Shown: positions 25,501-40,100 of the stretch, piece by piece | Numbering within the stretch: the first letter of the stretch is position 1 | Layout of the letters: each line of letters opens with the position of its first letter | Notes under the pieces: generated by a model | Database searches by the model: none | Told to the model about the DNA's origin: nothing | Seen by the model: the letters and a program-made list of their open reading frames with translations, nothing else | Translations under genes and position numbers: made by a program | Source of the DNA: Parapristionchus giblindavisi | Taxonomy: Eukaryota > Nematoda > Chromadorea > Rhabditida > Diplogasteridae | Direction of reading: 5' to 3' | Assembly (NCBI GenBank): GCA_943737045.1 | Contig: CALSFV010000346.1 | Span: forward strand, 238,801 to 302,800 | DNA: 64,000 bases

Positions 25501-27670
25501 TTGAAAGAGCAAAAAATTCTGATTAACATAAGTATTTTTTCCCATGCTGAAAGTCGCCAAACTGGCCGAACTAGAAAATTATCTTTCATTACTTTGTGCA
25601 TTTTGGCTCAAAACAATTCATGGCAAGATAGATTTTCAGCAACAACCATGTTGTCATATATCATTTGAAAGAGCATAAAATTCTGAATAAGGTAAACCTC
25701 AGTTCGCTTCGAACAGTAATCTTTTAGCGCGGCCATATTGACCGAAGTACGAAAGTAACTTTCACTCTGATATGATGAAAACAGCTCATGAGATGCAAAA
25801 ATTACAACGATGCCTATCGTGTGATATACCATTTGAAAGAGCAAAAAATTCTAAATAAGGTAAACCTCAGTTTGCTTCGAACAGTAATCTTTTAGCGCTG
25901 CCATATTGACCGAAGTACGAAAGTAACTTTCACTCTGATATGATGAAAACAGCTCATGAGATACAAAAATTACAACGATGCCTATCGTGTGATATACCAT
26001 TTGAAAGAGCAAAAAATTCTGATTAACATAAGTATTTTTTCCCATGCTGAAAGTCGCCAAACTGGCCGAACTAGAAAATTATCTTTCATTACTTTGTGCA
26101 TTTTGGCTCAAAACAATTCATGGCAAGATAGATTTTCAGCAACAACCATGTTGTCATATACCATTTGAAAGAGCATAAAATTCTGAATAAGGTAAACCTC
26201 AGTTCGCTTCGAACAGTAATCTTTTAGCGCGGCCATATTGACCGAAGTACGAAAGTAACTTTCACTCTGATATGATGAAAACGGCTCATGAGATGCAAAA
26301 ATACAACGATGCCTATCGTGTGATATACCATTTGAAAGAGCATAAAATTCTGAATAAGGTAAACCTCAGTTCGCTTCGAACAGTAATCTTTTAGCGCGGC
26401 CATATTGACCGAAGTACGAAAGTAACTTTCACTCTGATATGATGAAAACAACTCATGAGATACAAAAATTACAACGATGCCTATCGTGTGATATACCATT
26501 TGAAAGAGCAAAAAATTCTAAATAAGGTAAACCTCAGTTCGCTTCGAACAGTAATCTTTTAGCGCGGCCATATTGACCGAAGTACGAAAGTAACTTTCAC
26601 TCTGATATGATGAAAACAGCTCATGAGATGCAAAAAATACAACGATGCCTATCGTGTGATATACCATTTGAAAGAGCAAAAAATTCCAGAATTTTTTACT
26701 TATAAGTATTTTTTCCCATGCTGAAAGTCGCCAAACTGGCCGAACTAGAAAATTATCTTTCATTACTTTGTGCATTTTGGCTCAAAACAATTCATGGCAA
26801 GATAGATTTTCAGCAACAACCATGTTGTCATATATCATTTGAAAGAGCATAAAATTCTGAATAAGGTAAACCTCAGTTCGCTTCGAACAGTAATCTTTTA
26901 GCGCGGCCATATTGACCGAAGTACGAAAGTAACTTTCACTCTGATATGATGAAAACAGCTCATGAGATGCAAAAATTACAACGATGCCTATCGTGTGATA
27001 TACCATTTGAAAGAGCAAAAAATTCTAAATAAGGTAAACCTCAGTTTGCTTCGAACAGTAATCTTTTAGCGCTGCCATATTGACCGAAGTACGAAAGTAA
27101 CTTTCACTCTGATATGATGAAAACAGCTCATGAGATACAAAAATTACAACGATGCCTATCGTGTGATATACCATTTGAAAGAGCAAAAAATTCTGATTAA
27201 CATAAGTATTTTTTCCCATGCTGAAAGTCGCCAAACTGGCCGAACTAGAAAATTATCTTTCATTACTTTGTGCATTTTGGCTCAAAACAATTCATGGCAA
27301 GATAGATTTTCAGCAACAACCATGTTGTCATATACCATTTGAAAGAGCATAAAATTCTGAATAAGGTAAACCTCAGTTCGCTTCGAACAGTAATCTTTTA
27401 GCGCGGCCATATTGACCGAAGTACGAAAGTAACTTTCACTCTGATATGATGAAAACGGCTCATGAGATGCAAAAATACAACGATGCCTATCGTGTGATAT
27501 ACCATTTGAAAGAGCAAAAAATTCTAAATAAGGTAAACCTCAGTTCGCTTCGAACAGTAATCTTTTAGCGCGGCCATATTGACCGAAGTACGAAAGTAAC
27601 TTTCACTCTGATATGATGAAAACAACTCATGAGATACAAAAATTACAACGATGCCTATCGTGTGATATAC
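22496..27670. repeat. Satellite 1: 1174-bp higher-order repeat, four copies
   Basis: Copies start at 22496, 23670, 24844 and 26518. Each holds one B' monomer (start ATTCCAGAATTTTTTAC in place of ATTCTGATTAACA, 7 bp longer), one ordinary B, and five A, one of which lacks a T (GCAAAAATACAACG). The sum 171 + 164 + 4x168 + 167 gives 1174. The third copy is 500 bp longer because a B+2A unit (25351-25850) is repeated in place at 25851. The B' sequence occurs nowhere else in the window. Confidence 0.88.
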
Positions 27671-30600
27671 CATTTGAATGAGCAAAAAATTCTAAATAAG
27701 GTAAACCTCAGTTCGCTCAGAACAGTAATCTTTTAGCGCGGCCATATTGACCGAAGTACGAAAGTAACTTTCACTCTGATATGATGAAAACAGCTCATGA
27801 GATACAAAAAATTACAACGATGCCTATCGTGTGATATACGATTTGAAAGAGCAAAAAATTCTGAATAAGGTAAACCTCAGTTCGCTTCGAACAGTAATCT
27901 TTTAGCGCGGCCATATTGACCGAAGTACGAAAGTAACTTTCACTCTGATATGATGAAAACAGCTCATGAGATGCAAAAATTACAACGATGCCTATCGTGT
28001 GATATACCATTTGAAAGAGCAAAAAATTCTAAATAAGGTAAACCTCAGTTCGCTCAGAACAGTAATCTTTTAGCGCGGCCATATTGACCGAAGTACGAAA
28101 ATAACTTTCACTCTGATATGATGAAAACAGCTAATGATATACAAAAATTACAACGATGCCTATCGTGTGATATACCATTTGAAAGAGCAAAAAATTCTGA
28201 TTAACATAAGTATTTTTTCCCATGCTGAAAGTCGCCAAACTGGCCGAACTAGAAAATTATCTTTCATTACTTTGTGCATTTTGGCTCAAAACAATTCATG
28301 GCAAGATAGATTTTCAGCAACAACCATGTTGTCATATACCATTTGAAAGAGCATAAAATTCTGAATAAGGTAAACCTCAGTTCGCTTCGAACAGTGATCT
28401 TTTAGCGCGGCCATATTGACCGAAGTACGAAAGTAACTTTCACTCTGATATGATGAAAACAACTCATGAGATACAAAAATTACAACGATGCCTATCGTGT
28501 GATATACCATTTGAATGAGCAAAAAATTCTAAATAAGGTAAACCTCAGTTCGCTTCGAACAGTAATCTTTTAGCGCGGCCATATTGACCGAAGTACGAAA
28601 GTAACTTTCACTCTGATATGATGAAAACAGCTCATGAGATGCAAAAAATACAACGATGCCTATCGTCTGATATACCATTTGAAAGAGCAAAAAATTCTAA
28701 ATAAGGTAAACCTCAGTTTGCTCAGAACAGTAATCTTTTAGCGCGGCCATATTGATCGAAGTACGAAAGTAACTTTCAATCTGATATGATGAAAACCACT
28801 CATGAGATACAAAAATTACAACGATGCCTATCGTGTGATATACCATTTGAAAGAGCAAAAAATTCTGATTAACATAAGTATTTTTTCCCATGCTGAAAGT
28901 CGCCAAACTGGCCGAACTAGAAAATTATCTTTCATTACTTTGTGCATTTTGGCTCAAAACAATTCATGGCAAGATAGATTTTCAGCAACAACCATGTTGT
29001 CATATACCATTTGAAAGAGCATAAAATTCTGAATAAGGTAAACCTCAGTTCGCTTCGAACAGTAATCTTTTAGCGCGGCCATATTGACCGAAGTACGAAA
29101 GTAACTTTCACTCTGATATGATGAAAACAACTCATGAGATACAAAAATTACAACGATGCCTATCGTGTGATATACCATTTGAATGAGCAAAAAATTCTAA
29201 ATAAGGTAAACCTCAGTTCGCTTCGAACAGTAATCTTTTAGCGCGGCCATATTGACCGAAGTACGAAAGTAACTTTCACTCTGATATGATGAAAACAGCT
29301 CATGAGATGCAAAAAATACAACGATGCCTATCGTCTGATATACCATTTGAAAGAGCAAAAAATTCTAAATAAGGTAAACCTCAGTTTGCTCAGAACAGTA
29401 ATCTTTTAGCGCGGCCATATTGATCGAAGTACGAAAGTAACTTTCAATCTGATATGATGAAAACCACTCATGAGATACAAAAATTACAACGATGCCTATC
29501 GTGTGATATACCATTTGAAAGAGCAAAAAATTCTGATTAACATAAGTATTTTTTCCCATGCTGAAAGTCGCCAAACTGGCCGAACTAGAAAATTATCTTT
29601 CATTACTTTGTGCATTTTGGCTCAAAACAATTCATGGCAAGATAGATTTTCAGCAACAACCATGTTGTCATATACCATTTGAAAGAGCATAAAATTCTGA
29701 ATAAGGTAAACCTCAGTTCGCTTCGAACAGTAATCTTTTAGCGCGGCCATATTGACCGAAGTACGAAAGTAACTTTCACTCTGATATGATGAAAACAACT
29801 CATGAGATACAAAAATTACAACGATGCCTATCGTGTGATATACCATTTGAATGAGCAAAAAATTCTAAATAAGGTAAACCTCAGTTCGCTTCGAACAGTA
29901 ATCTTTTAGCGCGGCCATATTGACCGAAGTACGAAAGTAACTTTCACTCTGATATGATGAAAACAGCTCATGAGATGCAAAAAATACAACGATGCCTATC
30001 GTCTGATATACCATTTGAAAGAGCAAAAAATTCTAAATAAGGTAAACCTCAGTTTGCTCAGAACAGTAATCTTTTAGCGCGGCCATATTGATCGAAGTAC
30101 GAAAGTAACTTTCAATCTGATATGATGAAAACAACTCATGAGATACAAAAATTACAACGATGCCTATCGTGTGATATACCATTTGAATGAGCAAAAAATT
30201 CTAAATAAGGTAAACCTCAGTTCGCTTCGAACAGTAATCTTTTAGCGCGGCCATATTGACCGAAGTACGAAAGTAACTTTCACTCTGATATGATGAAAAC
30301 AGCTCATGAGATGCAAAAAATACAACGATGCCTATCGTCTGATATACCATTTGAAAGAGCAAAAAATTCTAAATAAGGTAAACCTCAGTTTGCTCAGAAC
30401 AGTAATCTTTTAGCGCGGCCATATTGATCGAAGTACGAAAGTAACTTTCAATCTGATATGATGAAAACCACTCATGAGATACAAAAATTACAACGATGCC
30501 TATCGTGTGATATACCATTTGAAAGAGCAAAAAATTCTGATTAACATAAGTATTTTTTCCCATGCTGAAAGTCGCCAAACTGGCCGAACTAGAAAATTAT

Positions 30601-30880
30601 CTTTCATTACTTTGTGCATTTTGGCTCAAAACAATTCATGGCAAGATAGATTTTCAGCAACAACCATGTTGTCATATACCATTTGAAAGAGCATAAAATT
30701 CTGAATAAGGTAAACCTCAGTTCGCTTCGAACAGTAATCTTTTAGCGCGGCCATATTGACCGAAGTACGAAAGTAACTTTCACTCTGATATGATGAAAAC
30801 AACTCATGAGATACAAAAATTACAACGATGCCTATCGTGTGATATACCATTTGAATGAGCAAAAAATTCTAAATAAGGTA
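27670..30880. repeat. Satellite 1: 668- and 1004-bp units
   Basis: B recurs at 668 bp (28134, 28802, 29470 for the same site) and then at 1004 bp (30474, 31478). The A monomer before B here has TTTGCTCAGAAC together with ATTGATCGAAG and CAATCTGATATG, a combination absent from the left half of the array. A neighbouring A has GCCTATCGTCTGATATACC. The 1004-bp unit is the 668-bp unit with two more A monomers. Confidence 0.82.
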
Positions 30881-33800
30881 AACCTCAGTTCGCTTCGAAC
30901 AGTAATCTTTTAGCGCGGCCATATTGACCGAAGTACGAAAGTAACTTTCACTCTGATATGATGAAAACAGCTCATGAGATGCAAAAAATACAACGATGCC
31001 TATCGTCTGATATACCATTTGAAAGAGCAAAAAATTCTAAATAAGGTAAACCTCAGTTTGCTCAGAACAGTAATCTTTTAGCGCGGCCATATTGATCGAA
31101 GTACGAAAGTAACTTTCAATCTGATATGATGAAAACAACTCATGAGATACAAAAATTACAACGATGCCTATCGTGTGATATACCATTTGAATGAGCAAAA
31201 AATTCTAAATAAGGTAAACCTCAGTTCGCTTCGAACAGTAATCTTTTAGCGCGGCCATATTGACCGAAGTACGAAAGTAACTTTCACTCTGATATGATGA
31301 AAACAGCTCATGAGATGCAAAAAATACAACGATGCCTATCGTCTGATATACCATTTGAAAGAGCAAAAAATTCTAAATAAGGTAAACCTCAGTTTGCTCA
31401 GAACAGTAATCTTTTAGCGCGGCCATATTGATCGAAGTACGAAAGTAACTTTCAATCTGATATGATGAAAACCACTCATGAGATACAAAAATTACAACGA
31501 TGCCTATCGTGTGATATACCATTTGAAAGAGCAAAAAATTCTGATTAACATAAGTATTTTTTCCCATGCTGAAAGTCGCCAAACTGGCCGAACTAGAAAA
31601 TTATCTTTCATTACTTTGTGCATTTTGGCTCAAAACAATTCATGGCAAGATAGATTTTCAGCAACAACCATGTTGTCATATACCATTTGAAAGAGCATAA
31701 AATTCTGAATAAGGTAAACCTCAGTTCGCTTCGAACAGTAATCTTTTAGCGCGGCCATATTGACCGAAGTACGAAAGTAACTTTCACTCTGATATGATGA
31801 AAACAACTCATGAGATACAAAAATTACAACGATGCCTATCGTGTGATATACCATTTGAAAGAGCAAAAAATTCTGATTAACATAAGTATTTTTTCCCATG
31901 CTGAAAGTCGCCAAACTGGCCGAACTAGAAAATTATCTTTCATTACTTTGTGCATTTTGGCTCAAAACAATTCATGGCAAGATAGATTTTCAGCAACAAC
32001 CATGTTGTCATATACCATTTGAAAGAGCATAAAATTCTGAATAAGGTAAACCTCAGTTCGCTTCGAACAGTAATCTTTTAGCGCGGCCATATTGACCGAA
32101 GTACGAAAGTAACTTTCACTCTGATATGATGAAAACAGCTCATTAGATCAAAAATTACTCGATGCCTATCGTGTGATATACCATTTGAAAGAGCAAAAAA
32201 TTCTGAATAAGGTAAACCTCAGTTCGCTTCGAACAGTAATCTTTTAGCGCGGCCATATTGACCGAAGTACGAAAGTAACTTTCACTCTGATATGATGAAA
32301 ACGGCTCATGAGATGCAAAAATACAACGATGCCTATCGTGTGATATACCATTTGAAAGAGCAAAAAATTCTAAATAAGGTAAACCTCAGTTCGCTTCGAA
32401 CAGTAATCTTTTAGCGCGGCCATATTGACCGAAGTACGAAAGTAACTTTCACTCTGATATGATGAAAACAGCTAATGATATACAAAAATTACAACGATGC
32501 CTATCGTGTGATATACCATTTGAAAGAGCAAAAAATTCTGATTAACATAAGTATTTTTTCCCATGCTGAAAGTCGCCAAACTGGCCGAACTAGAAAATTA
32601 TCTTTCATTACTTTGTGCATTTTGGCTCAAAACAATTCATGGCAAGATAGATTTTCAGCAACAACCATGTTGTCATATACCATTTGAAAGAGCATAAAAT
32701 TCTGAATAAGGTAAACCTCAGTTCGCTTCGAACAGTAATCTTTTAGCGCGGCCATATTGACCGAAGTACGAAAGTAACTTTCACTCTGATATGATGAAAA
32801 CAGCTCATGAGATGCAAAAAATACAACGATGCCTATCGTCTGATATACCATTTGAAAGAGCAAAAAATTCTAAATAAGGTAAACCTCAGTTTGCTCAGAA
32901 CAGTAATCTTTTAGCGCGGCCATATTGATCGAAGTACGAAAGTAACTTTCAATCTGATATGATGAAAACAACTCATGAGATACAAAAATTACAACGATGC
33001 CTATCGTGTGATATACCATTTGAATGAGCAAAAAATTCTAAATAAGGTAAACCTCAGTTCGCTTCGAACAGTAATCTTTTAGCGCGGCCATATTGACCGA
33101 AGTACGAAAGTAACTTTCACTCTGATATGATGAAAACAGCTCATGAGATGCAAAAAATACAACGATGCCTATCGTCTGATATACCATTTGAAAGAGCAAA
33201 AAATTCTAAATAAGGTAAACCTCAGTTTGCTCAGAACAGTAATCTTTTAGCGCGGCCATATTGATCGAAGTACGAAAGTAACTTTCAATCTGATATGATG
33301 AAAACCACTCATGAGATACAAAAATTACAACGATGCCTATCGTGTGATATACCATTTGAAAGAGCAAAAAATTCTGATTAACATAAGTATTTTTTCCCAT
33401 GCTGAAAGTCGCCAAACTGGCCGAACTAGAAAATTATCTTTCATTACTTTGTGCATTTTGGCTCAAAACAATTCATGGCAAGATAGATTTTCAGCAACAA
33501 CCATGTTGTCATATACCATTTGAAAGAGCATAAAATTCTGAATAAGGTAAACCTCAGTTCGCTTCGAACAGTAATCTTTTAGCGCGGCCATATTGACCGA
33601 AGTACGAAAGTAACTTTCACTCTGATATGATGAAAACAACTCATGAGATACAAAAATTACAACGATGCCTATCGTGTGATATACCATTTGAAAGAGCAAA
33701 AAATTCTGATTAACATAAGTATTTTTTCCCATGCTGAAAGTCGCCAAACTGGCCGAACTAGAAAATTATCTTTCATTACTTTGTGCATTTTGGCTCAAAA

Positions 33801-34620
33801 CAATTCATGGCAAGATAGATTTTCAGCAACAACCATGTTGTCATATACCATTTGAAAGAGCATAAAATTCTGAATAAGGTAAACCTCAGTTCGCTTCGAA
33901 CAGTAATCTTTTAGCGCGGCCATATTGACCGAAGTACGAAAGTAACTTTCACTCTGATATGATGAAAACAGCTCATTAGATCAAAAATTACTCGATGCCT
34001 ATCGTGTGATATACCATTTGAAAGAGCAAAAAATTCTGAATAAGGTAAACCTCAGTTCGCTTCGAACAGTAATCTTTTAGCGCGGCCATATTGACCGAAG
34101 TACGAAAGTAACTTTCACTCTGATATGATGAAAACGGCTCATGAGATGCAAAAATACAACGATGCCTATCGTGTGATATACCATTTGAAAGAGCAAAAAA
34201 TTCTAAATAAGGTAAACCTCAGTTCGCTTCGAACAGTAATCTTTTAGCGCGGCCATATTGACCGAAGTACGAAAGTAACTTTCACTCTGATATGATGAAA
34301 ACAGCTAATGATATACAAAAATTACAACGATGCCTATCGTGTGATATACCATTTGAAAGAGCAAAAAATTCTGATTAACATAAGTATTTTTTCCCATGCT
34401 GAAAGTCGCCAAACTGGCCGAACTAGAAAATTATCTTTCATTACTTTGTGCATTTTGGCTCAAAACAATTCATGGCAAGATAGATTTTCAGCAACAACCA
34501 TGTTGTCATATACCATTTGAAAGAGCATAAAATTCTGAATAAGGTAAACCTCAGTTCGCTTCGAACAGTAATCTTTTAGCGCGGCCATATTGACCGAAGT
34601 ACGAAAGTAACTTTCACTCT
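30880..34620. repeat. Satellite 1: 1833-bp tandem duplication (11 monomers)
   Basis: About 30880-32712 recurs at about 32713-34620 with a constant offset of 1833 bp. The offset equals three B and eight A monomers minus 3 bp, explained by private deletions. One A has CATTAGATCAAAAATTACTCG (2 bp short, near 32143 and 33976) and one has GCAAAAATACAACG (1 bp short, near 32316 and 34149). Those two odd monomers appear only in this pair of blocks apart from the shared 1-bp deletion in the 1174-bp repeat. Confidence 0.85.
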
Positions 34621-37140
34621 GATATGATGAAAACAACTCATGAGATACAAAAATTACAACGATGCCTATCGTGTGATATACCATTTGAATGAGCAAAAAA
34701 TTCTAAATAAGGTAAACCTCAGTTCGCTTCGAACAGTAATCTTTTAGCGCGGCCATATTGACCGAAGTACGAAAGTAACTTTCACTCTGATATGATGAAA
34801 ACAGCTCATGAGATGCAAAAAATACAACGATGCCTATCGTCTGATATACCATTTGAAAGAGCAAAAAATTCTAAATAAGGTAAACCTCAGTTTGCTCAGA
34901 ACAGTAATCTTTTAGCGCGGCCATATTGATCGAAGTACGAAAGTAACTTTCAATCTGATATGATGAAAACCACTCATGAGATACAAAAATTACAACGATG
35001 CCTATCGTGTGATATACCATTTGAAAGAGCAAAAAATTCTGATTAACATAAGTATTTTTTCCCATGCTGAAAGTCGCCAAACTGGCCGAACTAGAAAATT
35101 ATCTTTCATTACTTTGTGCATTTTGGCTCAAAACAATTCATGGCAAGATAGATTTTCAGCAACAACCATGTTGTCATATACCATTTGAAAGAGCATAAAA
35201 TTCTGAATAAGGTAAACCTCAGTTCGCTTCGAACAGTAATCTTTTAGCGCGGCCATATTGACCGAAGTACGAAAGTAACTTTCACTCTGATATGATGAAA
35301 ACAACTCATGAGATACAAAAATTACAACGATGCCTATCGTGTGATATACCATTTGAATGAGCAAAAAATTCTAAATAAGGTAAACCTCAGTTCGCTCAGA
35401 ACAGTAATCTTTTAGCGCGGCCATATTGACCGAAGTACGAAAGTAACTTTCACTCTGATATGATGAAAACAGCTCATGAGATACAAAAAATTACAACGAT
35501 GCCTATCGTGTGATATACGATTTGAAAGAGCAAAAAATTCTAAATAAGGTAAACCTCAGTTCGCTCAGAACAGTAATCTTTTAGCGCGGCCATATTGATC
35601 GAAGTACGAAAGTAACTTTCAATCTGATATGATGAAAACCACTCATGAGATACAAAAATTACAATGATGCCTATCGTGTGATATACCATTTGAAAGAGCA
35701 AAAAATTCTAAATAAGGTAAACCTCAGTTCGCTCAGAACAGTAATCTTTCAGCGCGGCCATATTGATCGAAGTACGAAAGTAACTTTCAATCTGATATGA
35801 TGAAAACCACTCATGAGATACAAAAATTACAATGATGCCTATCGTGTGATATACCATTTGAAAGAGCAAAAAATTCTAAATAAGGTAAACCTCAGTTCGC
35901 TCAGAACAGTAATCTTTTAGCGCGGCCATATTGACCGAAGTACGAAAATAACTTTCACTCTGATATGATGAAAACAGCTAATGATATACAAAAATTACAA
36001 CGATGCCTATCGTGTGATATACCATTTGAAAGAGCAAAAAATTCTGATTAACATAAGTATTTTTTCCCATGCTGAAAGTCGCCAAACTGGCCGAACTAGA
36101 AAATTATCTTTCATTACTTTGTGCATTTTGGCTCAAAACAATTCATGGCAAGATAGATTTTCAGCAACAACCATGTTGTCATATACCATTTGAAAGAGCA
36201 TAAAATTCTGAATAAGGTAAACCTCAGTTCGCTTCGAACAGTAATCTTTTAGCGCGGCCATATTGACCGAAGTACGAAAGTAACTTTCAATCTGATATGA
36301 TGAAAACCACTCATGAGATACAAAAATTACAATGATGCCTATCGTGTGATATACCATTTGAAAGAGCAAAAAATTCTAAATAAGGTAAACCTCAGTTCGC
36401 TCAGAACAGTAATCTTTTAGCGCGGCCATATTGATCGAAGTACGAAAGTAACTTTCAATCTGATATGATGAAAACCACTCATGAGATACAAAAATTACAA
36501 TGATGCCTATCGTGTGATATACCATTTGAAAGAGCAAAAAATTCTAAATAAGGTAAACCTCAGTTCGCTCAGAACAGTAATCTTTTAGCGCGGCCATATT
36601 GACCGAAGTACGAAAATAACTTTCACTCTGATATGATGAAAACAGCTAATGATATACAAAAATTACAACGATGCCTATCGTGTGATATACCATTTGAAAG
36701 AGCAAAAAATTCTGATTAACATAAGTATTTTTTCCCATGCTGAAAGTCGCCAAACTGGCCGAACTAGAAAATTATCTTTCATTACTTTGTGCATTTTGGC
36801 TCAAAACAATTCATGGCAAGATAGATTTTCAGCAACAACCATGTTGTCATATACCATTTGAAAGAGCATAAAATTCTGAATAAGGTAAACCTCAGTTCGC
36901 TTCGAACAGTAATCTTTTAGCGCGGCCATATTGACCGAAGTACGAAAGTAACTTTCACTCTGATATGATGAAAACAACTCATGAGATACAAAAATTACAA
37001 CGATGCCTATCGTGTGATATACCATTTGAATGAGCAAAAAATTCTAAATAAGGTAAACCTCAGTTCGCTCAGAACAGTAATCTTTTAGCGCGGCCATATT
37101 GACCGAAGTACGAAAGTAACTTTCACTCTGATATGATGAA
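34620..37140. repeat. Satellite 1: 668-bp units with TAATGATATAC subtype
   Basis: B copies near 36037 and 36705 are 668 bp apart. The A monomers include the variants TTACAATGATGCC (one arm of the usual ACGAT dyad altered) and GATATACGATTTG. One A near 35749 has ATCTTTCAGCGCGG, a private change. The block from 36801 resembles that from 35128 at an offset of 1673 bp. Confidence 0.78.
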
Positions 37141-40100
37141 AACAGCTCATGAGATACAAAAAATTACAACGATGCCTATCGTGTGATATACGATTTGAAA
37201 GAGCAAAAAATTCTGAATAAGGTAAACCTCAGTTCGCTTCGAACAGTAATCTTTTAGCGCGGCCATATTGACCGAAGTACGAAAGTAACTTTCACTCTGA
37301 TATGATGAAAACAGCTCATGAGATGCAAAAATTACAACGATGCCTATCGTGTGATATAAGATTTGAAAGAGCAAAAAATTCTGAATAAGGTAAACCTCAT
37401 TTCGCTTCGAACAGTAATCTTTTAGCGCGGCCATATTGACCGAAGTACGAAAGTAACTTTCACTCTGATATGATGAAAACAGCTCATGAGATACAAAAAT
37501 TACAACGATGCCTATCGTGTGATATACCATTTGAAAGAGCAAAAAATTCTGAATAACATAAGTATTTTTTTCCCATGCTGAAAGTCGCCAAACTGGCCGA
37601 ACTAGAAAATTATCTTTCATTATTTTGTGCATTTTGGCTCAAAACAACTCATGGCAAGATAGATTTTCAGCAACAACCATGTTGCCATATACCATTTGAA
37701 AGAGCAAAAAATTCTGAAACGGTAAACCTCAGTTCGCTTCGAACAGTAATAGTTTAGCGCGGACATATTGACCGAAGTACGAAAGTGACTTTCACTCTGA
37801 TATGATGAAAACAGCTCATGAGATACAAAAATTACAACGATGCCTATCGTGTGATATAGCATTTGAAAGAGCAAAAAATTCTGATTAACATAAGAATTTT
37901 TTCCCATGCTGAAAGTCGCCAAACTGGCCGAACTAGAAAATTATCTTTCATTACTTTGTGCATTTTGGCTCAAAACAATTCATGGCAAGATAGATTTTCA
38001 GCAACAACCATGTTGTCATATACCATTTGAAAGAGCATAAAATTCTGAATAAGGTAAACCTCAGTTCGCTTCGAACAGTAATCTTTTAGCGCGGCCATAT
38101 TGACCGAAGTACGAAAGTAACTTTCATTCTGATATGATGAAAACAGCTCATGAGATACAAAAATTACAACGATGCCTATCGTGTGATATACCATTTGAAA
38201 GAGCAAAAAATTCTGAATAACATAAGTATTTTTTTCCCATGCTGAAAGTCGCCAAACTGGCCGAACTAGAAAATTATCTTTCATTATTTTGTGCATTTTG
38301 TCTCAAAACAACTCATGGCAAGATAGATTTTCAGCAACAACCATGTTGCCATATACCATTTGAAAGAGCAAAAAATTCTGAAACGGTAAACCTCAGTTCG
38401 CTTCGAACAGTAATAGTTTAGCGCGGACATATTGACCGAAGTACGAAAGTGACTTTCACTCTGATATGATGAAAACAGCTCATGAGATACAAAAATTACA
38501 ACGATGCCTATCGTGTGATATACCATTTGAAAGAGCAAAAAATTCTGAATAAGGTAAACCTCAGTTCGCTTCGAACAGTAATCTTTTAGCGCGGCCATAT
38601 TGATCGAAGTACGAAAGTAACTTTCACTCTGATATGATGAAAACAGCTCATGAGATACAAAAATTACAACGATGCCTATCGTGTGATATACCATTTGAAA
38701 GAGCAAAAAATTCTGATTAACATAAGTATTTTTTCCCATGCTGAAAGTCGCCAAACTGGCCGAACTAGAAAATTATCTTTCATTATTTTGTGCATTTTGG
38801 CTCAAAACAACTCATGGCAAGATAGATTTTCAGCAACAACCATGTTGCCATATACCATTTGAAAGAGCAAAAAATTCTGAAACGGTAAACCTCAGTTCGC
38901 TTCGAACAGTAATAGTTTAGCGCGGACATATTGACCGAAGTACGAAAGTGACTTTCACTCTGATATGATGAAAACAGCTCATGAGATACAAAAATTACAA
39001 CGATGCCTATCGTGTGATATACCATTTGAAAGAGCAAAAAATTCTGAATAAGGTAAACCTCAGTTCGCTTCGAACAGTAATCTTTTAGCGCGGCCATATT
39101 GATCGAAGTACGAAAGTAACTTTCACTCTGATATGATGAAAACAGCTCATGAGATACAAAAATTACAACGATGCCTATCGTGTGATATACCATTTGAAAG
39201 AGCAAAAAATTCTGATTAACATAAGTATTTTTTCCCATGCTGAAAGTCGCCAAACTGGCCGAACTAGAAAATTATCTTTCATTATTTTGTGCATTTTGGC
39301 TCAAAACAACTCATGGCAAGATAGATTTTCAGCAACAACCATGTTGCCATATACCATTTGAAAGAGCAAAAAATTCTGAAACGGTAAACCTCAGTTCGCT
39401 TCGAACAGTAATAGTTTAGCGCGGACATATTGACCGAAGTACGAAAGTGACTTTCACTCTGATATGATGAAAACAGCTCATGAGATACAAAAATTACAAC
39501 GATGCCTATCGTGTGATATAGCATTTGAAAGAGCAAAAAATTCTGATTAACATAAGAATTTTTTCCCATGCTGAAAGTCGCCAAACTGGCCGAACTAGAA
39601 AATTATCTTTCATTACTTTGTGCATTTTGGCTCAAAACAATTCATGGCAAGATAGATTTTCAGCAACAACCATGTTGTCATATACCATTTGAAAGAGCAT
39701 AAAATTCTGAATAAGGTAAACCTCAGTTCGCTTCGAACAGTAATCTTTTAGCGCGGCCATATTGACCGAAGTACGAAAGTAACTTTCATTCTGATATGAT
39801 GAAAACAGCTCATGAGATACAAAAATTACAACGATGCCTATCGTGTGATATACCATTTGAAAGAGCAAAAAATTCTGAATAACATAAGTATTTTTTTCCC
39901 ATGCTGAAAGTCGCCAAACTGGCCGAACTAGAAAATTATCTTTCATTATTTTGTGCATTTTGTCTCAAAACAACTCATGGCAAGATAGATTTTCAGCAAC
40001 AACCATGTTGCCATATACCATTTGAAAGAGCAAAAAATTCTGAAACGGTAAACCTCAGTTCGCTTCGAACAGTAATAGTTTAGCGCGGACATATTGACCG

